In this document: positions 1 to 10,083 of the stretch, piece after piece
Numbering within the stretch: the first letter of the stretch is position 1
Layout: every line of letters starts with the position of its first letter
Assembly (NCBI RefSeq): GCF_000211835.1
Contig: NZ_AEGR01000052.1
Coordinates: 124,001 to 188,000, forward strand
Source: Hylemonella gracilis ATCC 19624
GTDB taxonomy: Bacteria > Pseudomonadota > Gammaproteobacteria > Burkholderiales > Burkholderiaceae_C
Direction of reading: 5' to 3'
Length of the DNA stretch: 64,000 nucleotides
Position numbers and translations under genes: made by a program
Notes under the pieces: generated by a model
Database searches by the model: none
Seen by the model: the letters and a program-made list of their open reading frames with translations, nothing else
Told to the model about the DNA's origin: nothing

Positions 1-124
1 TGGGGTTACCGGGAAATATTTCGGCGCCGACGAAGCGCGAAGTGGCACCAACTGCAAAAGGACCTCGCGAAGTGCGTGCCCATCTACGCCACGGAGCATC
101 AAGGCGCCCAGCAGGCAAGTTGTG
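1..124. other. Window edge, no supported gene
   Basis: Short stretch downstream of the LysR gene. Two frames stay open from the window edge, but neither gives a protein I recognise, so no gene is called. It may hold the end of a gene lying mostly outside the window. Confidence 0.4.
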
Positions 125-1087
125 TCACTTACCGGAGCGACGGCGTGGTTGGGCCGTGCGTAGCTCCTTCTCGCTAAGCACGTATTCCGATTTGTCGTGG
201 AGTCGTTGAACCGCCAAATCGATGAACGCACGGGTACGAGCCGGCTGCGACGACCTGTTGCCGAAATAGACGAAGTAGTTCGCGTAGTTGGGCATGTGGT
301 CGACGAGGATGGGAACCAACTGGCCTGAACGGATATAGGGTGCCGCCGTCACGCCGGCGAGTTGCCCGAGAACCTTGCCGGCCAGGACGGCCTGCAATTC
401 AAACAGCTCGTCGTTGCTGCAAATCGCCGGCACGACAGGTTGATCCGCCGCCTGGTCGCCGAGCTTCACGCGCCACGGAAGAACCTTGCCCGTGCTCGGG
501 TGCCGATAAGCGCTGCAGCGATGCGAGGCAAGGTCGGCCAGGGAATCGGGTACTCCATGCCGCTGGAAATACGAGGGCGCGCCGCAAATCGGCATCTGCA
601 CCGGAAACAGCCGCCGGGCGATGACGCCTTCATGGGGTGAGGGCCCGAGGCGAAAACCGACATCCACCCGATCCTCCACCCAGTTGCCGATCCGATCATC
701 CAGCAGCACATCCGGCTGTATGCCTGGATGCAGGTCGCAAAACTCCTCCACCAACCGCCAGACAATGGGCTGGAACGTCGTGCGCGGCCCCGTGATGCGC
801 AGGGGGCCAGCAAACTCGTCCTTGGCCGACCTGGCCGCCTGCAGCGCTCGCTGCATCCCCAGCACGGACGGCTGCACGTCTTCGAGCAGGCGATGCCCCG
901 CATCGGTCAGCGACATCACGCGGGTCGTGCGATGGAACAAGCGGGCGTCCAGATGCGTCTCCAACTGGGCCAGCGCCTTGCTTGCCGCCTGGGGACTGAT
1001 GCCCAGCTCCAGGGCTGCTTTGCGCAGGCTGCCCAACTCTGCTGCCTTGATGAAGGTCGTGACGGACCGAAGTTCGTTGATTGCCAT
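125..1087 (-). CDS. LysR family transcriptional regulator
   Basis: A 320-residue DNA-binding regulator of usual LysR length. Residues 1-60 form the winged helix-turn-helix (recognition segment around GISPQAASKALAQLE, then LFHRTTR), and about residues 90-300 form the periplasmic-binding-like effector domain. The start is well placed: reading on the minus strand, AGGAGG (1094-1099) lies 6 bases before the ATG. It is divergent from the aldo/keto reductase operon with a 126-base gap that carries a LysR-type T-N11-A inverted repeat, so it most likely controls that operon and itself. LysR members of this subtype often sense aromatic or electrophilic compounds. The effector cannot be read from the sequence. 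Confidence 0.92.
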   Translation of the reverse strand: MAINELRSVTTFIKAAELGSLRKAALELGISPQAASKALAQLETHLDARLFHRTTRVMSLTDAGHRLLEDVQPSVLGMQRALQAARSAKDEFAGPLRITGPRTTFQPIVWRLVEEFCDLHPGIQPDVLLDDRIGNWVEDRVDVGFRLGPSPHEGVIARRLFPVQMPICGAPSYFQRHGVPDSLADLASHRCSAYRHPSTGKVLPWRVKLGDQAADQPVVPAICSNDELFELQAVLAGKVLGQLAGVTAAPYIRSGQLVPILVDHMPNYANYFVYFGNRSSQPARTRAFIDLAVQRLHDKSEYVLSEKELRTAQPRRRSGK

Positions 1088-1110
1088 GGAGCGCCTCCTG
1101 CTCTGACTCT

Positions 1111-2065
<955 letters not shown>

Positions 2066-2067
2066 GA

Positions 2068-3504
2068 GTGATCATGACTGTCTCCGGAACACAGCTGCCG
2101 TCACGCAGCGCCAACACTGTCCTGGCCATCATCGTCGCCAGTTACCTGATGATCGTGGTGGACATTTCCATCGTCATCACGGGTTTGCCACGCATCCAGG
2201 CAGCCCTGGGGTTCACTTCGGCCCAGCTGTCCTGGGTGACCAATGCCTACACATTGGCCTTTGGTGGGTTGCTGCTGTTGGGCGCCCGCGCAGGAGACAT
2301 CCTGGGCAGGCGGCGGATGTTCATCGTGGGCCTGTCGCTGTTCACTGCGGCTTCGGTGGCGATTGGCTTCGCACCCTCGGTGAGTTGGCTGCTCATAGCA
2401 CGCGCCATCCAGGGCGTCGGCGCCGCTGTGCTGGCGCCGTCAACGCTGGCGCTGCTCTCCACCCATTTTGCCGAAGGTCCGGCGCGTACCCGCGCACTCT
2501 CCCTGTATGCCGCTGCGGCGGGAGTGGGGGCCACGTTGGGATTGGTGCTGGGCGGTCTGTTCGCTGATTTGTTGTCCTGGCGCGCGGGCTTCTTCATCAA
2601 TTTGCCCATCGGTCTGCTGCTGATCGTGACCGCCAGGCGGCACATCGATGAGACTCCGAGGCATTCGGGGCGGTTCGACGTAACCGGCGCCGTCACCTCG
2701 ACACTCGGCATGACGGCGCTGGTCTACGGCCTGGTGCGCGCGGCCGACTCGGGCTGGAACGATGCCCCCGCGCAGGCCGCCCTGGCTGGCGGTGTGTTGA
2801 TGACTGCCGCCTTCGTCTGGATCGAGCGCCGCGTCAGCCAGCCCATCTTGCCGCTGCGTCTTCTGGCCAGCCGCGAGCGCGCGGGTGCTTACCTGGCTCG
2901 CATGCTCTTCCTCGGCGGCTCCGTGGGGTTTTGGTTTTTCTCCACGCAGTTCTTGCAGGGCGTGCTCCATCTGAGGCCCCTGCAAGCAGGTCTGGCCTTC
3001 TTGCCCGTCACCTTGCCCAACTTCGCCTCCGCGATGGTCGTGCCCAAGCTGGCCCGTCGCTTTGGCAACGAGCGCTTGCTCCTCGTCGGTCTGCTGCTCG
3101 GCGTTGTGGGCCTGTTCTGGCTGGGCCAGGCCGACGCCCACTCAAGCTACTGGACGGGCATCGCACCGCCCATGGTTCTCATCGGTCTGGGCCAGGGTCT
3201 GCTCTTGGGTCCGCTGACTGCGGCAGGCGTGATGGGGGTCGCGCGCGAAGACGCCGGTGCCGCCTCGGGTCTCGTCAATGTCGCGCACCAACTGGGCGGC
3301 GCCTTGGGGCTCGGTGTGCTCGTGCTTGTCTTCGCCAGTGCCGCACCTGTCGGCGCTCATGACAGCGCGACCCTCGCTCACCAAATCGCGGCGGTCATGG
3401 ATGTCGCCGCCGTTCTGCTCGGCCTGGCACTGATGGTGTCCTGGTGCTTCATCGTCCTGCCGCAACGGCGCAGTCAAACCCAACAACAGGAAGCGCTTTC
3501 GTGA
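2068..3504 (+). CDS. MFS transporter, DHA2-type (14-TM drug exporter family)
   Basis: Inner-membrane proton-coupled exporter of 478 residues with many hydrophobic helices. The N-terminal half carries the MFS motif A region (LGARAGDILGRRRMF) and the motif C-like GPxLGLVLGG segment (AAGVGATLGLVLGG), which place it among drug/H+ antiporters of the EmrB/QacA kind. The start is a GTG two bases after the reductase stop, with an in-frame ATG at 2074 as an alternative. The stop overlaps the next gene's GTG by four bases (GTGA), so translation is probably coupled. Context suggests it exports the compound processed by the neighbouring enzymes, but the substrate cannot be named. Confidence 0.9.
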   Translation: MIMTVSGTQLPSRSANTVLAIIVASYLMIVVDISIVITGLPRIQAALGFTSAQLSWVTNAYTLAFGGLLLLGARAGDILGRRRMFIVGLSLFTAASVAIGFAPSVSWLLIARAIQGVGAAVLAPSTLALLSTHFAEGPARTRALSLYAAAAGVGATLGLVLGGLFADLLSWRAGFFINLPIGLLLIVTARRHIDETPRHSGRFDVTGAVTSTLGMTALVYGLVRAADSGWNDAPAQAALAGGVLMTAAFVWIERRVSQPILPLRLLASRERAGAYLARMLFLGGSVGFWFFSTQFLQGVLHLRPLQAGLAFLPVTLPNFASAMVVPKLARRFGNERLLLVGLLLGVVGLFWLGQADAHSSYWTGIAPPMVLIGLGQGLLLGPLTAAGVMGVAREDAGAASGLVNVAHQLGGALGLGVLVLVFASAAPVGAHDSATLAHQIAAVMDVAAVLLGLALMVSWCFIVLPQRRSQTQQQEALS

Positions 3505-4697
3505 AAACAGCTCTCTGCATGGCCCTGAGTGGCGCTGCAACAGCCGCCGTTGCGCAGTCCCCTACAGCAACCACCGTTGCGCCCATCGTCGAGGTGCGCT
3601 CCGCATCTTCACAGCCTGTCGCCACGGGCTCCGCAGAGACCTTTACCGGTAGCGTCAGCATCAGCTCGCCATTTCAGGCCTTGCCGCCAGGCAAAGCGGG
3701 TGGTGCTACCGTGACCTTCGCGCCCGGAGCACGGACAGCATGGCACACCCATCCCCTGGGCCAAACCTTGATCGTCACCGCCGGACTGGGCCTGGTCCAG
3801 CAGCAAGGACATCCGGCTCAAGTCATCCGTCCAGGCGACGTCGTCACCATTCCCGCCAATGTGCGTCATTGGCATGGCGCGGGAGCCGACAGTTCGATGA
3901 CGCATGTCGCCATCGCCGAGAAGGAAAACGGTGTCTCTGTCACCTGGGAGGTCAAGGTCAGCGATCAGGACTACCAAACCGCCTTGGACAGTACCGGGCT
4001 TGCAACCCAGGCCGGCGAGAGGTTGAAAGCAGCGCTACGCTCGCAAGCTTCGTCCGAGGTTCTGAGCGCCAGGCAACAAGCCATTCCGCTGATTGCTGCC
4101 TTCGTGGCGATCAGTGATATGCCCAGGCTGAACACCGCGCTGAACCGGGGACTGGATGCGGGATTGACCGTCGGTGAGGCCAAGGAAATCCTGGTGCAAC
4201 TCTACGCATATGCCGGATTCCCACGCAGCCTCAACGCAATTGGTGAATTGCTGAAGGTCGTGGAGGCTCGCAAGCAGCGAGGCATCCAGGACGCACCAGG
4301 CCGTGAACCCAGTCGAGCCATTGCCACTGGCCACGAACTGGTCGTGGCCGGCAGGGCGAACCAGACAGAGATTTCCGGCGGTCCGGTTCAAGGCCCGGTG
4401 TTCGACTTCGTGCCCGTCATCAACCAGTTCCTGCAGACTCATCTGTTCGGTGACATCTTCGAGCGCGACAACCTCGACTGGCAAAGCCGCGAGCTGGCCA
4501 CGGTCGGCGCGCTCGCCGCCACCCCGGGCGCGGAGGCGCAGTTGCGCTCGCACATGCGCGCCAGCCTGCGCGTCGGCTTGAGTGCCTCCCAACTGCGACA
4601 GCTGGCACAGGCGCTGGCCGACGGCGTTGGTCCAGAAGCCGCCGACCGCGCGAGAGAAGCACTCACACTAGCTCTTGCTGCCGCATCGAAAGGTTGA
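3501..4697 (+). CDS. Secreted cupin–carboxymuconolactone decarboxylase fusion protein
   Basis: A 398-residue fusion. It starts with a signal peptide (KTALCMALSGAATAAVAQ), so it is probably periplasmic. About residues 35-140 form a cupin barrel (TAWHTHPLGQ, then PGDVVTIPANVRHWHG, with metal-binding His residues). This is followed by two alpha-helical CMD/AhpD-like domains at about 170-265 and 300-390. The start is a GTG overlapping the stop of the MFS gene by four bases, and this start places the signal peptide at the N-terminus. CMD domains occur in gamma-carboxymuconolactone decarboxylase and in AhpD peroxidases. The CxxC pair of AhpD is absent, so a peroxidase role is unlikely. Cupin–CMD proteins are common in LysR-controlled aldehyde/quinone clusters, but their exact reaction is mostly unknown. 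Confidence 0.8.
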   Translation: MKTALCMALSGAATAAVAQSPTATTVAPIVEVRSASSQPVATGSAETFTGSVSISSPFQALPPGKAGGATVTFAPGARTAWHTHPLGQTLIVTAGLGLVQQQGHPAQVIRPGDVVTIPANVRHWHGAGADSSMTHVAIAEKENGVSVTWEVKVSDQDYQTALDSTGLATQAGERLKAALRSQASSEVLSARQQAIPLIAAFVAISDMPRLNTALNRGLDAGLTVGEAKEILVQLYAYAGFPRSLNAIGELLKVVEARKQRGIQDAPGREPSRAIATGHELVVAGRANQTEISGGPVQGPVFDFVPVINQFLQTHLFGDIFERDNLDWQSRELATVGALAATPGAEAQLRSHMRASLRVGLSASQLRQLAQALADGVGPEAADRAREALTLALAAASKG

Positions 4698-4699
4698 AC

Positions 4700-5773
4700 A
4701 TGAACACCACCCCCATCCTGTTCAGCGCTGCCATGGCCATGGCGAGCCTGCTGAGCGGCTGTGCGATGAGTTCCAGCAACTCAGGTCCTTTGATGATCAA
4801 GGCCCAAGGCAGCTTCGCTGCGGGTGGCACGGTTCAGGTAACCCCTGGCAACTATGACAACAACAAGCCCACGACTGCGGGGCAGAGTTTCCACGGCGAT
4901 CATCTCTACGCCTTCTATCAGGTCCCGCAGAACCCGAAACCCCTGCCCATCGTGATGCTGCATGGCGCCTTCCAATCGGCACGCAGTTGGGAGACAACGT
5001 CGGACGGTCGAGAGGGCTTCCAGACCTTGTTCCTGCGTCGCGGCTTCCCGGTCTATCTGGTTGATCAGCCGCGCCGCGGACGTGCCGGCAATAGCACCAT
5101 CGCCACAACGACCGAGCCAACGCCTTACGACCAGCTCTTCTTTGACCAATTCCGGCTCGGCAAGTGGCCCAGCTACTTCGACAACGTGCAGTTTGACCGC
5201 ACGCCAGAGACGCTGGAGCAATTCTTCCGCTCGGTTACGCCCAACACCGGTCCCTACAACGCAGACGTGATCTCTGATGCCATGTCGGCACTGTTCGCCA
5301 AGACCGGCCCGGCGATTCTGTTCACTCACTCCCAGGGCGGTGGTCCGGGCTGGCTGACGGCGATCAAGAGTCCCAACGTCAAGGCCATCGTCGCCTTTGA
5401 GCCGGGCAGCGGCTTCATCTTCCCTCAAGGCGAAATGCCATCGGCGATGCCGAGTGCCGCCGGCACGCTGTCGCCCGAGGCGGTGCCATTGTCGGACTTC
5501 CAGAAACTCACCCGGATTCCCATCGTCATCTACTACGGCGACAACTTTCCGGTCGAGCCAACCACGGAGCGTGGCCAGGACAACTGGCGTGTGCGTCTCG
5601 CCATGGCGCGCCTCTGGGTGGATGCCATCAACAGGCACGGCGGTGACGCGCGCCTGGTGCACCTTCCGCAAATCGGCATCCGTGGCAACACGCACTTCCT
5701 GATGTCCGACCTGAACAATGTCCAGATTGCCGACCTTGTATCCAAATTTCTTTCGGAGAAGAAGCTTGATTGA
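4700..5773 (+). CDS. Alpha/beta hydrolase lipoprotein
   Basis: A 357-residue alpha/beta-hydrolase-fold esterase. It has a lipoprotein signal (hydrophobic stretch, then LLSGC, Cys at about position 21), so it should be anchored in a membrane facing the periplasm. The oxyanion region is IVMLHGAFQSA, and the nucleophile elbow reads FTHSQGGG, that is T-H-S-Q-G instead of the classical G-x-S-x-G. A late His in GNTHFLMSD could complete the triad. ATG 4700 is preferred over TTG 4694 because AAAGG (4689-4693) is correctly spaced from it. It follows the cupin/CMD gene almost without a gap. The substrate is unknown. Confidence 0.8.
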   Translation: MNTTPILFSAAMAMASLLSGCAMSSSNSGPLMIKAQGSFAAGGTVQVTPGNYDNNKPTTAGQSFHGDHLYAFYQVPQNPKPLPIVMLHGAFQSARSWETTSDGREGFQTLFLRRGFPVYLVDQPRRGRAGNSTIATTTEPTPYDQLFFDQFRLGKWPSYFDNVQFDRTPETLEQFFRSVTPNTGPYNADVISDAMSALFAKTGPAILFTHSQGGGPGWLTAIKSPNVKAIVAFEPGSGFIFPQGEMPSAMPSAAGTLSPEAVPLSDFQKLTRIPIVIYYGDNFPVEPTTERGQDNWRVRLAMARLWVDAINRHGGDARLVHLPQIGIRGNTHFLMSDLNNVQIADLVSKFLSEKKLD

Positions 5774-5838
5774 CCTTTGCTACCGGTCGCTCGCTCGGCT
5801 CGGTGGGGAAACCCAAGAAACTTCAACTTGGAGCTGAC

Positions 5839-6225
5839 ATGACGATTCCCGCGACGGTCTTTTTCATCGGCCTCTTCGCACTCATCCAGGTGCCGCTCAC
5901 GGTCAGGGTTGGTTATCGCAGGGTGCAGACCAACATTCAGTTCCTGGATGGGGGCGATCAAACGCTGTTGCGCAGGATGCGCGCCCATGCCAACTACACG
6001 GAAAACGTGCCCATCGTGCTTCTCGCGATGGCCGGGGCGGAGCTGGCACAGGCGCCGCAGTGGCTGCTTTTGGCAGGTGGCATCGGCCTGCTGGTGGGGC
6101 GACTGATGCACGCCGCCATTCTGGTCTTGAAAGGCTGGGGCTTGCCCCGGGCCGTGGGCATGATCTTGACCTTTCTGCCCATGCTGGCCTTCGGGGGCTG
6201 GTGCGTCGCCCGGGCGTTCAGGTAG
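5839..6225 (+). CDS. MAPEG family membrane protein
   Basis: Small integral membrane protein of 128 residues with about four hydrophobic helices, belonging to the MAPEG superfamily (membrane-associated proteins in eicosanoid and glutathione metabolism). Family signs are the RRVQTNIQFLDGG stretch and LRRMRAHANYTENVPIVLL, where the Asn/Glu/Arg residues are conserved. Many bacterial members are glutathione transferase-like. ATG 5839 has a GGAG sequence at 5830-5833 and begins at the first membrane helix. It is the last gene of the operon, 65 bases after the hydrolase. A role in conjugating electrophiles would fit the neighbours, but this is inference. Confidence 0.82.
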   Translation: MTIPATVFFIGLFALIQVPLTVRVGYRRVQTNIQFLDGGDQTLLRRMRAHANYTENVPIVLLAMAGAELAQAPQWLLLAGGIGLLVGRLMHAAILVLKGWGLPRAVGMILTFLPMLAFGGWCVARAFR

Positions 6226-6249
6226 GGAGCGTCCGCACGGCCTGCTTCG

Positions 6250-7506
6250 TCACACCCGCCGCAGCACCAGCGTGCCGTTGGTGCCCCCAAATCCGAAGTT
6301 GTTCTTCACGGCCACGTCGATCTTCATCGCGCGCGCCTGGTGGGCGTTGTAGTCCAGGTCGCATTCCGGGTCGGGGTGGTCCAGGTTGATGGTGGGCGGC
6401 GCGATCTGGTGGTGCAGCGCCAGCACGGTGAAGACGGTTTCCACGCCGCCCGCGCTGCCGAGCAGGTGGCCGGTCATGGACTTGGTGGAGCTGACGACGA
6501 GCCGGTGCGCGTGTTCGCCAAAGGCCTGCTTGATGGCCCGCGTTTCGTTGAGGTCGCCCGGCGGGGTGGAGGTGCCGTGGGCGTTGAGGTACTGCACCTC
6601 GTCGGGGTTGAGGCCCGCGTTGCGCAGTGCGGCCTTCATGGAGCGGGCCGGGCCGGAGACGTTGGGCAGGGTGATGTGGTACGCGTCGCTGGACATGCCG
6701 AAGCCGGCCAGTTCAGCGTAGATTTTTGCGCCGCGCTTCTTGGCGTGTTCGTATTCCTCCAGCACCACCACGCCCGCGCCTTCACCGAGCACGAAGCCGT
6801 CGCGGTCCCGGTCCCAGGGGCGGGAGGCGGCGGCGGGGTCGTCGTTGCGGGTGGACAGGGCCTTGGCCGAGGCGAAGCCGCCCAGGCCCAGGGGCGTGAT
6901 CTGGCTTTCGGAACCGCCCGCGACCATCACGTCCACGTCGCCGTACTCGATCAGGCGGCCTGCCTCGCCGATGCAGTGCAGGCCGGTGGTGCAGGCGGTC
7001 ACGATGGCCAGGTTGGGGCCGGTGAAGCCGTAGCGGATGGAGACGTGGCCCGAGATCATGTTGATGATGGAGGTGGGCACGAAGAAGGGCGAGATGCGGC
7101 GTGGCCCGCGCTCCATGTATTCGAGGTGCGCGTCCTCGATGGTGGGCAGGCCGCCGATGCCGGAGCCGATCAGGGTGCCGATGCGTTCGGCGGCTTCCTC
7201 GCTCAGGGCATCGCCGGTGGGCAGGCCCGCGTCCTGCACGGCCTGGACGGCCGCCGCCAGGCCGTAGTGGATGAAGCGGTCCATGTGGCGCGCTTCCTTG
7301 GCCGGGATGTAGGGCGCGACGTCGAAGTCCTTCACCTCGCCGGCGAAGCGCGTGCTGAAGCCCGAGGCGTCGAAGCGGGTGATGGGCGCGATGCCCGAGC
7401 GGCCGGCGATCACGTTGGCCCAGGCTTGGTCCACCGTGTTGCCCACGGGGCTGACGATGCCGAGGCCGGTGATGACGACGCGGCGACGTGACGAGTGCGG
7501 ATGCAT
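6250..7506 (-). CDS. fabF: Beta-ketoacyl-ACP synthase II (FabF-type)
   Basis: Condensing enzyme of type II fatty acid synthesis, joining malonyl-ACP to an acyl chain. It has 418 residues, normal for FabF. The thiolase-fold catalytic triad is complete: Cys172 (TACTTGLHC), His310 ([11 protein letters not shown]) and His347 ([12 protein letters not shown]). No acyl-carrier protein, fabD, fabG or fabH gene lies nearby, so this is probably a second FabF outside the main fab cluster, paired with the thioesterase 22 bases upstream on the same strand. It could serve a special lipid or remodelling pathway controlled by the MarR regulator. The housekeeping role cannot be excluded without the rest of the genome. 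Confidence 0.93.
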   Translation of the reverse strand: MHPHSSRRRVVITGLGIVSPVGNTVDQAWANVIAGRSGIAPITRFDASGFSTRFAGEVKDFDVAPYIPAKEARHMDRFIHYGLAAAVQAVQDAGLPTGDALSEEAAERIGTLIGSGIGGLPTIEDAHLEYMERGPRRISPFFVPTSIINMISGHVSIRYGFTGPNLAIVTACTTGLHCIGEAGRLIEYGDVDVMVAGGSESQITPLGLGGFASAKALSTRNDDPAAASRPWDRDRDGFVLGEGAGVVVLEEYEHAKKRGAKIYAELAGFGMSSDAYHITLPNVSGPARSMKAALRNAGLNPDEVQYLNAHGTSTPPGDLNETRAIKQAFGEHAHRLVVSSTKSMTGHLLGSAGGVETVFTVLALHHQIAPPTINLDHPDPECDLDYNAHQARAMKIDVAVKNNFGFGGTNGTLVLRRV

Positions 7507-7528
7507 GGTTCTTCCTTGTGTGTCGGTT

Positions 7529-8086
7529 TCAACCCGCGCGGTGTTCGAACACCAGGCAGGTCGTGGTGGCGTGCGCGTACAGCGTGCCGTCGGGGCCGTA
7601 GAGTCGGGCTTGCGCCGTGGCGAGTTGGCGGCCGCAATGCAGCACGGTGGCTTCGGCGCGCACGCGCGGGGTTTTGGCCGGGTTGATGGCCTTGACGATG
7701 TTCAGGCCCAGCTCGGCCGTGGTGTAGGCCTGGCCGGTCGGCAGCCGGGTCTGCACGGCGCAGCCCAGGGCCGAGTCCAGCAGGGTGGCGTACCAGCCGC
7801 CGTGGATGGTGCCCATGGGGTTGAGGTGGGCCGCGCCCGGCGCGCCCTGGAACAGCGCGCGGTCGGCCTCTGCTTCCAGCAACAGAAAACTCAGCGTTTG
7901 CGCGATGGGCGGGTAAGGCAGTTCGCCGCGCAGCATGGCGTGTAGCAGCTCCAGGCCGCTCTTGCCCGCGATCTGGTCTGGCCGCGCGACGCCGGGGCCG
8001 CTGCGTTCCAGCAGGGCCTGGGTGGCGCGTTCTTGCGCCAGCCACTTTTCCAGCGTCTGGGCGGGGGATGGCTCGGTCGAAGTCAT
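7529..8086 (-). CDS. PaaI-type hotdog-fold acyl-CoA thioesterase
   Basis: A 185-residue hotdog-fold thioesterase hydrolysing acyl- or aryl-CoA. The family core is visible at about residues 95-180: [24 protein letters not shown], the conserved helix with the catalytic Asp/Gly region, then the strand run ending in [12 protein letters not shown]. The start at 8086 ([10 protein letters not shown]) is preferred to the upstream ATG at 8125 because the extra residues would run through the palindromic operator. It lies just upstream of fabF on the same strand and is divergent from the marR gene. The substrate is unknown. Confidence 0.83.
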   Translation of the reverse strand: MTSTEPSPAQTLEKWLAQERATQALLERSGPGVARPDQIAGKSGLELLHAMLRGELPYPPIAQTLSFLLLEAEADRALFQGAPGAAHLNPMGTIHGGWYATLLDSALGCAVQTRLPTGQAYTTAELGLNIVKAINPAKTPRVRAEATVLHCGRQLATAQARLYGPDGTLYAHATTTCLVFEHRAG

Positions 8087-8100
8087 GGGTATTCCGGTTG

Positions 8101-8125
8101 ATGGTTGCATATGCAATGGTTGCAT
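8101..8125. promoter_or_regulatory. Palindromic MarR-type operator
   Basis: Between the divergent thioesterase and marR genes lies the perfect 12-base palindrome TTGCATATGCAA (8105-8116). It overlaps a 10-base direct repeat, ATGGTTGCAT, at 8101-8110 and 8116-8125. Palindromes of this sort beside a marR gene are usually the repressor's own operator, so it probably controls both transcripts. The repeats are seen; the binding is inferred. Confidence 0.65.
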
Positions 8126-8139
8126 CTACAATAATCCGC

Positions 8140-8619
8140 ATGAATGACCTTGTCAAACCTCAGGGCTGCACCAGCCTGAAGCTGCGTGAGCTGCAGCGCG
8201 TGGTCGCGCAGCGCTACGACGCCGAGGTGGGCAAGAGCGGGCTCAAGACCACGCAGTACTCGCTGCTCTCGCACATCCAGTCCCTGGGGCCGGTGCGCCC
8301 GGGCGAGCTGGCGCGCGTGATGCACATGGACGCATCCACGCTCACGCGCAATCTGCGCCCGCTGCAGGAGCAGGGCTGGGTCGTGGTCAGCGAGGGCGAG
8401 GACGCGCGCAGCCGCAGCGTGAGCCTGACGCCCGAGGGCCTGGCCAAGCGGCAGGAGGCGCGCCGTCATTGGCGGGCCGCGCAGGAGGCGCTGAACGAGC
8501 GCCTGGGGCCAGATCGGGTTGCGGCCTTGCATGCGCTGATCGACGAATCCTTGGCCATGCTGGACGAGGATGGGTCCGATGAGGCGGCGCCCGAGTCCGA
8601 GCCTGGCCCGCCCGGTTGA
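8140..8619 (+). CDS. MarR family transcriptional regulator
   Basis: Winged-helix dimeric regulator of 159 residues, normal for MarR. About residues 40-100 hold the DNA-binding helices (LKTTQYSLLSHIQSLGPVRPGELARVMHMD, then STLTRNLRPLQEQGWV) and the wing with Asp-Ala-Arg-Ser-Arg (DARSRSVSLTPEG). ATG 8140 is chosen because the longer frame would start inside the divergent gene. It probably represses itself and the thioesterase–fabF pair through the palindrome at 8101-8125. The ligand is unknown. Confidence 0.9.
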   Translation: MNDLVKPQGCTSLKLRELQRVVAQRYDAEVGKSGLKTTQYSLLSHIQSLGPVRPGELARVMHMDASTLTRNLRPLQEQGWVVVSEGEDARSRSVSLTPEGLAKRQEARRHWRAAQEALNERLGPDRVAALHALIDESLAMLDEDGSDEAAPESEPGPPG

Positions 8620-8728
8620 GGGCTTGAGCTGCTGGGCTACTGATTAATCAGCGCGGTACGGCCCCGTAGTCACCGACGTTTTTCTTCATGGCTTTCCCAT
8701 CCATTCTTTTCACAACAGGGGTGTTTGC

Positions 8729-10039
8729 ATGATTTCCAACCGTGTCGCGGCCGCTATGCGTTCGCGGGGCATCCACTACGGCTGGCTGGTGGCCGGCGTG
8801 ACTTTCCTCACCATGCTGACCATGTCGGCGGCGCTGGGCCTACCCGGCGCCATGCTGCTGCCGTTGGCGCACGAGTTCGGCTGGACCACGCAGCAGGTCT
8901 CGTCCGCGCTGGCCATCCGCTTCGCGCTCTACGGCCTGCTCGGCCCCTTCGCCGCCGTGCTGATGGAACGCTGGGGCCTGCGCACGGTGATGTGCCTGGG
9001 CCTGGCCTTGGTGGGCGGCGCGATGGCGCTGGTGACCTTCACCTCGCAGCTGTGGCAGCTCTTCCTGCTCTGGAGCTTGATGCTGGGTCTGGGTACCGGT
9101 CTCACGGCGCTGGTGCTGGGCGCGGTGGTGGCCACGCGCTGGTTCGCGGCACGTCGTGGCCTGGTGGTGGGCCTGCTCACGGCCAGCGCCGCGACGGGGC
9201 AACTGGCTTTTCTGCCGCTGGCGGCTTGGATGATCGAGCACTGGGGTTGGCGCAGCGCGGTCTGGCCCGTGGTTGCGGCCAGCGTGCTGTTCGGCCTGAT
9301 CGCCTTCCTGCTGGTGCGCGACCGTCCGTCGGATCTGGGCTTGCGCCCATACGGTGAATCGCCGGAGGAGGGCGCAAAGAACCAAGCCGCCAAGGCAACT
9401 GCCCCCGCCATGACCATGAACTTCGCCACGCCCTTCAAGGTGCTGGCCGAGGCCTCGCGCAGCGGCACCTTCTGGGTGCTGGCCGCCACCTTCTTCATCT
9501 GCGGCCTGTCCACCAACGGGCTGATCCAGACGCACTTCATCTCGCTGTGCAGCGACTTCGGCTTGGGTCCGGTGCCGGCTGCCTCGGTGCTGGCCATGAT
9601 GGGGGCATTCGATTTCGTGGGCACCGTGGCCTCGGGCTGGCTCTCGGACCGTTACGACAGCCGCAAGCTGCTGTTCTGGTACTACGGCCTGCGGGGGCTG
9701 TCGCTGATCTGGCTGCCGCATTCGGGTTTCACGCTCGTGGGCCTGGGCCTGTTCGCGATGTTCTACGGCCTGGACTGGATTGCCACCGTGCCGCCCACGG
9801 TCAAGCTCACGGGCGCGGCCTTCGGGCCGCAGAAGGCGGGCATGGTGTTCGGCTGGGTGTTCGCGGCCCACCAGCTCGGCGCCGCCACGGCGGCCTGGGG
9901 CGGTGGACTGTCGCGCACGGTGATGGCCAGCTACACGCCCGCTCTTTACGTCGCGGGCGGCGCCTGCCTCGTGGCGGCATTGCTGGCCTTGGCCGTGCGC
10001 CGCAGCGTGCCGGTGAAGGTTCAGGCCGCCAGCGCCTGA
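8729..10039 (+). CDS. MFS transporter (12-TM)
   Basis: Inner-membrane major facilitator transporter of 436 residues with two six-helix bundles separated by a hydrophilic loop at about residues 200-225. The start ATG follows an AGGGG sequence at 8717-8721. The segment GLLGPFAAVLMERWGLRTVM matches motif A, and SGWLSDRYDSRKLL is its repeat in the C-terminal half. It resembles importers or exporters of organic acids (OFA/monocarboxylate-like) more than multidrug pumps. It stands 109 bases after marR and ahead of the cupin/dioxygenase pair, with which it may share a substrate. Specificity cannot be read. Confidence 0.88.
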   Translation: MISNRVAAAMRSRGIHYGWLVAGVTFLTMLTMSAALGLPGAMLLPLAHEFGWTTQQVSSALAIRFALYGLLGPFAAVLMERWGLRTVMCLGLALVGGAMALVTFTSQLWQLFLLWSLMLGLGTGLTALVLGAVVATRWFAARRGLVVGLLTASAATGQLAFLPLAAWMIEHWGWRSAVWPVVAASVLFGLIAFLLVRDRPSDLGLRPYGESPEEGAKNQAAKATAPAMTMNFATPFKVLAEASRSGTFWVLAATFFICGLSTNGLIQTHFISLCSDFGLGPVPAASVLAMMGAFDFVGTVASGWLSDRYDSRKLLFWYYGLRGLSLIWLPHSGFTLVGLGLFAMFYGLDWIATVPPTVKLTGAAFGPQKAGMVFGWVFAAHQLGAATAAWGGGLSRTVMASYTPALYVAGGACLVAALLALAVRRSVPVKVQAASA

Positions 10040-10083
10040 AGACCGGGACAAGACACGGGACCAGGACCAGGAGTGAATCCCGC

